A stretch of 13,990 bases of DNA. Origin: Isotricha intestinalis. Its lineage: Eukaryota > Ciliophora > Litostomatea > Vestibuliferida > Isotrichidae. Below the pieces are notes generated by a model. It was not told where the DNA came from. It saw only the letters and a list, made by a program, of their open reading frames with translations, and did not search any database. A program made the translations under genes and the position numbers. Each line of letters begins with the position of its first letter. Position 1 is the stretch's first letter. Of the stretch, positions 9,200-13,990 are shown in pieces. The DNA is taken from the NCBI GenBank assembly GCA_023807065.1, contig JAJJLU010004373.1, positions 1-13,990 on the forward strand, read 5' to 3'.

Positions 9200-10453
9200 A
9201 CTTTTTTATAATTTTTTTTCATTTTGTAAATTATTTTTTTATTTTTTTTTATTTATTTAAATTTAATATTAATTGAGTTTATTTATCTTTTAATTAACTA
9301 ATTAAAAAAAGAAACTTTTTAATGATTGTTGAGAAAAATATTATATACCTTTCTTAATAATATCTTCTTTGTATTTATATAAATCTTTTTACTTATTTAA
9401 TGATATAACTGAAAATTTGCATAAATCAATAATTAAAGTACCATAAAGTCTTTCCCCAAAAGCTCTTATATTAAATAGAATAATTATTTAAACAACCCCA
9501 TCAAAACAAATAAAAACAAATAAATAATAATTAAATTTAAAAAATAAATTAAAGACAAAAATAAATTAAATATTGAATTTAGTTTATTTGAATCCAAATT
9601 GCAACTATTGAAATCATTCATTAGACCTTAAAGCACATTTGGAAAGAATAATATTAACAAAAATAATGATAGATATCAAACCAAATTAACCAAAAATTTG
9701 AAGGAAAAATCACTTAAAATTTCAATGAAAGAAATAATAGACAAATGATATTAGAAAATTGATTAAAATATAAATAATTGCATGATTTAAAATTCATCCT
9801 TCTCCTTATAATTATTCTAATAAATATCCTCCTTTTGAAAGTATAAATCATAATTAATAGAGAAAATTGAAGAAGAAAACTGAAAATGAAAAAAAAGATA
9901 TTTTCTCTCCTAAACCTATTATTAATATAAAGAAACTTTTAGATGATTATAAATACAATAAAACATTATTTCTAAAAAAAATAAAGATAAAAATCCAAAT
10001 TTAAATTTTTCTTCATATGATATATTTAAAAGAAGAATAATAAATAATATTAGACAATTAATGAAAAACGAAAAAAAATGAAATTAATAATTATAATAAA
10101 AAATAATATTAATTATATTATAAAGGTTAATGTTTTTCATGAAGTATGATTTATATTTTTCTACAAATTCTAAGTAATTCTTTAAATAGAGAAATATTTG
10201 AAAATAAAATAATAAATTTCATAAAAATAAAGGTAGTATAATAACTAATGAAAGATAATAGTTATCATTAAGTTAATTTTTTTATATTTATAAATTTTTT
10301 TTCAAAGAGAAGAAAATTAGATTTTAATATAAAAATCTAAAAATTAATTAATAAAAATCATCAACAATCAATGAGAGTTTTTATTTTATAGTTTTTTATA
10401 AATAATTATTATTTTTATTTTATTTTTTCTTTTCAATTAGTTAAAAGAATAAT
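9200..10453. other. AT-rich spacer between the kinesin and TBC genes, containing a gene relic
   Basis: The first 60 bases after the kinesin stop are T-rich and probably hold its 3' end. From about 9580 to 9780 one plus frame reads as protein-like sequence with scattered stops, and at 9786-10106 there is a better-supported frameshifted relic, listed separately. The last 60 bases before the TBC start have a T-rich run ending in CAATTAG (10434-10440), which looks like a 3' splice site, so a 5'-untranslated intron is possible. No RNA gene was recognised. Confidence 0.45.
9786..10106 (+). pseudogene. frameshifted remnant of an unidentified protein gene
   Basis: Three open pieces lie end to end. 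The first frame reads 9786-9854, then hits adjacent TAA and TAG (9855-9860), and continues open to about 9970. The reading then slips by one base at a T/A homopolymer and stays open in a second frame from 9971 to 10078 (36 codons). It then returns to the first frame and ends at TAA 10104-10106. The composition is coding-like: six prolines, charged residues, and a Ser-Pro-Lys-Pro motif near 9906-9917. The two slips cancel, as expected for small homopolymer indels in a decayed or mis-sequenced gene. No ATG start is clear and the family is unknown. Chance open frames in AT-rich DNA are the main alternative. Confidence 0.4.
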
Positions 10454-12919
10454 ATGAATAAAGAGCGAACTATATCAAAAGAAGATTTTAATGCAATATT
10501 AAAAATATTTTCAGAAAATAATAAAGGGAATGATGATTTAAATAAATCTAAAAAAGAAAACAATAAAAATATACCTGATAATTCTAAAGATAATATAAAT
10601 AATACAAAAATAAAAGAAAATATTGACATTAACAAAGAAATTATTGATATTAATAATAAAGAAAAAGAAAATAAAACCGAAGTTATCAATGAAGAAAATA
10701 AAAAAAAAGAAGAAAAAAAGCAAATATCAATAATAGAAGAAAAAACAATAAAAGAAGAATTAAATAACATAGAAGAAAATTTTGCAAAATTAATGACAAA
10801 TAATATAACACATAAAGAAAATGATAATAATAAAATAATAAAAGAAGAAAATCATATAATAAAAGACAATAATGAAATAAACATAGAAAATAACAATAAA
10901 AAACAAATAGTGAGTTTATCAAAAAATACAATTGAAGAATGGAAAGAACTTTTATGTAAAAATATTCCTCATAATGTATCATTTGTAAATTATCAAATAA
11001 ATCAATGTCTTTATCAATCAGAAGAAAATTTAAAAGCAATTCAAAAAGATGTTGCAAGAACAAGAGGAAAGGAAACTTCTATGTATTCTGATTATCAAAA
11101 AAATTTAGAATTCTTAATTTGTTTTTATTGTAATTATAATATAATTTCATATAAACAAGGATTAAATGAAATTATTGGTGCTTTATTAATTTTTAAGTAT
11201 CAATTCAATTTTTCTTTAGAAGAAATATTTTATTTATCTCAAGGTTTAATCAATAAATTTGCTCAAAATTATTATTATGAAAAAACAATATTTTCATTGA
11301 AAAGTTCTTTAAGTTTACTAACATTATTATTAAAATATCATAAACCTCAAATTTTTAATTTATTAGATAAATTAATGATAGATCCAACAATGTATGCAAC
11401 AAATTGGTTATTAACAATATTTTCATCAAGATTAGAATTAGATTTAACATATTATTTTTGGAATATATTAATTGGAATAGATGATCAATTATTTGTTCAT
11501 TATTTTATAGTTGCTTTGTTAATATTTAATGAAGATAAAATATTAAAAGAAGAAAAATTAAACATTCCAATTTTAATGACTAAATTAACAATAAATAATG
11601 TTGATGAAATGGGAAAAATATTAAAAATTGCAATAAAATTAAGAGATGAAACACCTTATAGTTTTAGATTATTAGCAAATAAATTAGAAATATTTAAATA
11701 TCATTCAGATAACATTGAAAAATGTTTTGAAAAATATAAACCGCAATCTCTTGTTACAATGCCTATTTTTCCAAGTGAAATTTTTTATATTTGTTATAAT
11801 GGTATTATTAAATGTCCAGATGATTTATGTAAAAATTATTTAAGAAAAAATATTCATAAATATGAAAGTAAACATCATATTTGTGAACATTGCAAAATGA
11901 AAATAAATAAAAAAATAGAATATATTCTTTTAGATTTAAGAATTTTAGAATATGGAAGTTTTGAAGATGAAAATGAAAAAACTGGTTTTTTACCTAAAAT
12001 GATTATGGTAGAACAAAATGAATTAAAATCAGATGATTTTGTTGAAAAAATAAAAGAAAGATTTTTAAGCGATAAAGGACATTATCATTTTATTTTTATG
12101 ACATCAAGAACAAGTTATTTTAAAAGTTTTGAAGATGATTATTATATAGAAAAACCAAGTGGACATAAATTATTATCTGAACAAATAAAAGTTGAAAAAG
12201 AACTTAATGAAGAATTAACAAGGAAAATGACAATTAGAAATAAATTTAAATTAAAAGAATATGATAATTTAAAAAAATTACTTATCACATTATTAAACGC
12301 AAATTATCCTTATATATCTTTTTGTTATGGTGGATTTACTGCTATTCATGAATTAATAACTAAATTTGATATTAGTTTACTTAATCATGATCCAAATTGT
12401 AATTTATGTAAAGATAATAAAGGGCAAAATCATTTATTGGATAATTTTAAAATGTGGAAATTTAATAATAAAAAAAAAGACGAAAATACAATTAATGAAA
12501 AAGAAGAAGAAGAAATAAGTATTAAAATCATTGATAAAATTCCTATAAATGAAATTTATAAAAATATTGAAGAAAACAAGTATGATTTATTTTTATGTCA
12601 AATGAAACATTTTAATTCTCATAAATATACAAAAAATAATGAATGTATGATAACATTTCAAGAATTTGAAATATATATTTTTAAATTTACACTAAATACT
12701 TTTGATTTAGGTTTAATTAAAGTTTTTAATATTAGTAAAATATATTCTATAGAAAGAAAAAACACCATTATCAAACTTAAATTTAATGAAGGGGAAAAAA
12801 AAAATAAAATAATAATTGATTTAGTTGATGATAAAACCACAATTAAATTTATGGATATATATGGAAAAAAAAAATTTGAAGTAGAAAAAAAGAATAGAGA
12901 AAAAGAAAAGAAAAAATAA
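10454..12919 (+). CDS. TBC (Rab-GAP) / zinc-cluster / rhodanese-like protein, TBC1D23/TBCK-like
   Basis: An 821-residue protein of the TBC-plus-rhodanese class, whose animal members (TBC1D23, TBCK) act in endosome-to-Golgi trafficking. Residues 1-155 are a Lys/Glu/Asn-rich disordered leader. The TBC domain spans about 160-415 and keeps both catalytic elements of a Rab-GAP: Ile-x-x-Asp-x-x-Arg with arginine finger Arg202, and Tyr-x-Gln-Gly with glutamine finger Gln235. A probable zinc cluster follows (Cys454, Cys459, Cys477, Cys480, with His474/475 nearby). A rhodanese-like fold runs from about 488 to 645, starting Tyr-Ile-Leu-Leu-Asp-Leu-Arg and ending Cys-Tyr-Gly-Gly-Phe. A Cys-Asn-Leu-Cys pair lies at 649-652. 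Residues 709-800 resemble the TBC1D23 C-terminal PH-like domain (Asp-Leu-Phe-Leu-Cys at 711-715). Rhodanese activity is unlikely, since a canonical active-site loop is not evident. ATG 10454 has an in-frame TAA just upstream at 10442, fixing the start. Confidence 0.85.
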   Translation: MNKERTISKEDFNAILKIFSENNKGNDDLNKSKKENNKNIPDNSKDNINNTKIKENIDINKEIIDINNKEKENKTEVINEENKKKEEKKQISIIEEKTIKEELNNIEENFAKLMTNNITHKENDNNKIIKEENHIIKDNNEINIENNNKKQIVSLSKNTIEEWKELLCKNIPHNVSFVNYQINQCLYQSEENLKAIQKDVARTRGKETSMYSDYQKNLEFLICFYCNYNIISYKQGLNEIIGALLIFKYQFNFSLEEIFYLSQGLINKFAQNYYYEKTIFSLKSSLSLLTLLLKYHKPQIFNLLDKLMIDPTMYATNWLLTIFSSRLELDLTYYFWNILIGIDDQLFVHYFIVALLIFNEDKILKEEKLNIPILMTKLTINNVDEMGKILKIAIKLRDETPYSFRLLANKLEIFKYHSDNIEKCFEKYKPQSLVTMPIFPSEIFYICYNGIIKCPDDLCKNYLRKNIHKYESKHHICEHCKMKINKKIEYILLDLRILEYGSFEDENEKTGFLPKMIMVEQNELKSDDFVEKIKERFLSDKGHYHFIFMTSRTSYFKSFEDDYYIEKPSGHKLLSEQIKVEKELNEELTRKMTIRNKFKLKEYDNLKKLLITLLNANYPYISFCYGGFTAIHELITKFDISLLNHDPNCNLCKDNKGQNHLLDNFKMWKFNNKKKDENTINEKEEEEISIKIIDKIPINEIYKNIEENKYDLFLCQMKHFNSHKYTKNNECMITFQEFEIYIFKFTLNTFDLGLIKVFNISKIYSIERKNTIIKLKFNEGEKKNKIIIDLVDDKTTIKFMDIYGKKKFEVEKKNREKEKKK

Positions 12920-13012
12920 ATTATTTAAATAAAATAAATTATTTTAAGAAAAAATGATAAAATTTTTTGCTAACATAAATATAAATAAATTTATATAAAA
13001 CATTAAAATGAA
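12920..13012. other. convergent spacer
   Basis: Ninety-three A/T-rich bases separate the TAA of the TBC gene from the proposed TAA (13013-13015) of the minus-strand coiled-coil gene. The two 3' ends must lie here or overlap. No polyadenylation motif stands out because AATAAA-like words are everywhere in this DNA. Confidence 0.4.
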
Positions 13013-13990
13013 TTAATATTTATTCTGAAGAAGATTTTCAGTATAATCATAACCTAATTGATTGATTTTTTCATCTAAATCAAATAAATCTTCACTATTA
13101 TGAATAGATTCCAAGAGTGATTTTATTATTAAATTTATTATCAGAACTTATATTAATTCTATTCATATCTCTCATAGCTTCATTTACTTCATTAGCAAGA
13201 TTAGGAATATTTGTTTTTTCAATATAATTCTGAAAATCACTTAAAAATCCATGTAAATTACTTCCATATTTTAAATTTACATCAGTTATTTTTCTTTCAG
13301 AATAATTGTTTAAGTAATCCTTTATATTCTTTTCTTCATCTTTAAAATTAGATTTTAATATATTATGATATAATTTTGTTAATCTTGCCTGTTTTTCTTT
13401 TTGAAATATTGCTTTTCTTTCTCTTTGAGATAAATATTTTTTATTATTTCTTTTTTCTTCTTCTTTTTTCTTTTCTTCTTCTTTTTCTTTCTCTTTTTTA
13501 TCATTTATTATATTATCTTGAATTAATATATTTATTTTTTCTTTTTCTTGATTAGATTCAAGATTATCAATATGTCTTTTTTTAGCACTTCTTAACATTC
13601 CTTTTGAAGAAAGGAAAGTTTCTTCAATAACAAATTTTTTCTTTTTAGTAAATATATCCTCATCTTTTCCAATATTATTTAAAGTTTTTTGAGTTACTTG
13701 AATTTCATTCATTAAATCTAAATTCATTTGTTTTAATTCTTTTAAAGACATATTTTTAATTCTAAGTTCTTCCATAATTTTCTTCTTTTAAATCTTCCTT
13801 AGCAGCAGCATAATCATCAGATATAATAGAATCTTTTCTTTCAATATTAAAACTAACATTTTTTTTTTCTAAATTATTATTTTTTCTTTCTAATTCTTCA
13901 GCTTCTTCTTCTTTAGTTTTTCATTTATTTTCTTTTAATAATTCTTCAAATTTATATAAATATTTCATATCTCTTCTAATATCAATTTTA
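13013..13990 (-). pseudogene. disrupted coiled-coil protein gene (whole extent, partial at right edge)
   Basis: Coding-like sequence runs from the right edge to TAA 13013-13015 but changes frame twice. Edge to 13924 is open, then a TGA (13923-13921) interrupts. The same frame continues open, rich in Glu, Ala and Lys, to about 13777. One extra base then moves reading into the frame of ATG 13775. That frame stays open to 13113, where another single extra base (13112) moves reading into a frame that runs 32 codons with an Asp/Glu/Leu-rich, clearly protein-like tail. Both slips skip one base in the same direction. The uninterrupted central part is listed separately. Causes could be true decay, assembly indels or, less likely, programmed frameshifting. 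The family is not recognised. Confidence 0.55.
13098..13775 (-). CDS. central open frame of the coiled-coil gene, 225 aa
   Basis: An ATG-to-TAA frame on the minus strand. The product is strongly helical and charged: an N-terminal Leu/Met heptad-like stretch (about 1-35), basic patches, a Lys/Glu run (about 93-112) typical of a long single helix or coiled coil, and a more structured end. Around 168-200 this end contains Tyr-Gly-Ser-Asn-Leu-His-Gly-Phe-Leu. There is no signal peptide or membrane segment. It probably is not a complete protein. Coding-like sequence precedes the ATG in another frame, with an in-frame stop shortly upstream of the ATG, and coding-like sequence follows the stop in another frame (to 13013). 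If the gene is functional as sequenced, this is the part that would be made. A cytoskeletal or centrosomal role would fit the composition but is only a guess. Confidence 0.5.
   Translation of the reverse strand: MEELRIKNMSLKELKQMNLDLMNEIQVTQKTLNNIGKDEDIFTKKKKFVIEETFLSSKGMLRSAKKRHIDNLESNQEKEKINILIQDNIINDKKEKEKEEEKKKEEEKRNNKKYLSQRERKAIFQKEKQARLTKLYHNILKSNFKDEEKNIKDYLNNYSERKITDVNLKYGSNLHGFLSDFQNYIEKTNIPNLANEVNEAMRDMNRINISSDNKFNNKITLGIYS

Noticed and set aside
9288..9307. Perfect inverted repeat TTTTAATTA-AC-TAATTAAAA
   Set aside because: Pure A/T palindromes of this size are expected by chance here. It lies about 90 bases after the kinesin stop with no supporting element.
10441..11063. Several minus-strand Phe/Leu-rich frames opposite the TBC leader
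   Set aside because: Overlapping shadows of the low-complexity Lys/Glu/Asn leader; composition is fully explained by the plus-strand gene.
12658..12840. Minus-strand 60-codon frame opposite the TBC C-terminus
   Set aside because: Antisense to a domain with clear sense-strand similarity to the TBC1D23 C-terminus.

Overview
This is an extremely AT-rich nuclear segment from a eukaryote. Three long intron-poor genes encode canonical eukaryotic proteins: a PWWP chromatin protein, a kinesin motor and a TBC/rhodanese trafficking protein. The 3' end of a cytosolic ribosomal protein gene (eS8) lies at the left edge. Coding DNA is rich in AAT, AAA, TTA, GAA and ATA/ATT codons, giving Asn/Lys-rich low-complexity stretches. 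The spacers are almost pure A/T. eS8 ends with TAA exactly where the family ends, and glutamine is written CAA, so the usual ciliate code (TAA/TAG = Gln) does not apply. The composition fits an anaerobic gut fungus, a rumen-type ciliate or another AT-rich protist. The sequence alone does not let me choose between them.

Layout, left to right. 1-139: intron end and last exon of eS8 (+). 140-824: AT-rich spacer with a weak coding relic. 825-2375: PWWP protein with an LEDGF-IBD-like helical domain (+). 2376-3370: spacer with a small GC-raised island. 3371-3607: small hypothetical ORF (-). 3608-4524: featureless spacer. 4525-4773: small protein starting MGAACC, probably lipid-anchored (-). 4774-4928: short divergent spacer. 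4929-9199: kinesin gene, probably with a short first exon and a 32-nt intron (+). 9200-10453: spacer holding a frameshifted gene relic. 10454-12919: TBC1D23/TBCK-like protein (+). 12920-13012: convergent spacer. 13013-13990: coiled-coil gene on the minus strand, interrupted by one nonsense codon and two frame changes, and running off the right edge.

The genes do not form one pathway; this looks like ordinary nuclear gene order. The products cover translation (eS8), chromatin reading (PWWP), microtubule transport (kinesin) and endosome/Golgi trafficking (TBC-rhodanese). The parts most worth a second look are the hidden first exon of the kinesin, the lipidated-looking small protein sharing its upstream region, the PWWP-IBD-like architecture outside its best-known lineage, the broken coiled-coil gene, and block-wise switching between A-ending and T-ending codons. 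I see no mobile element with intact coding capacity, no CRISPR array, and no tRNA or rRNA gene.
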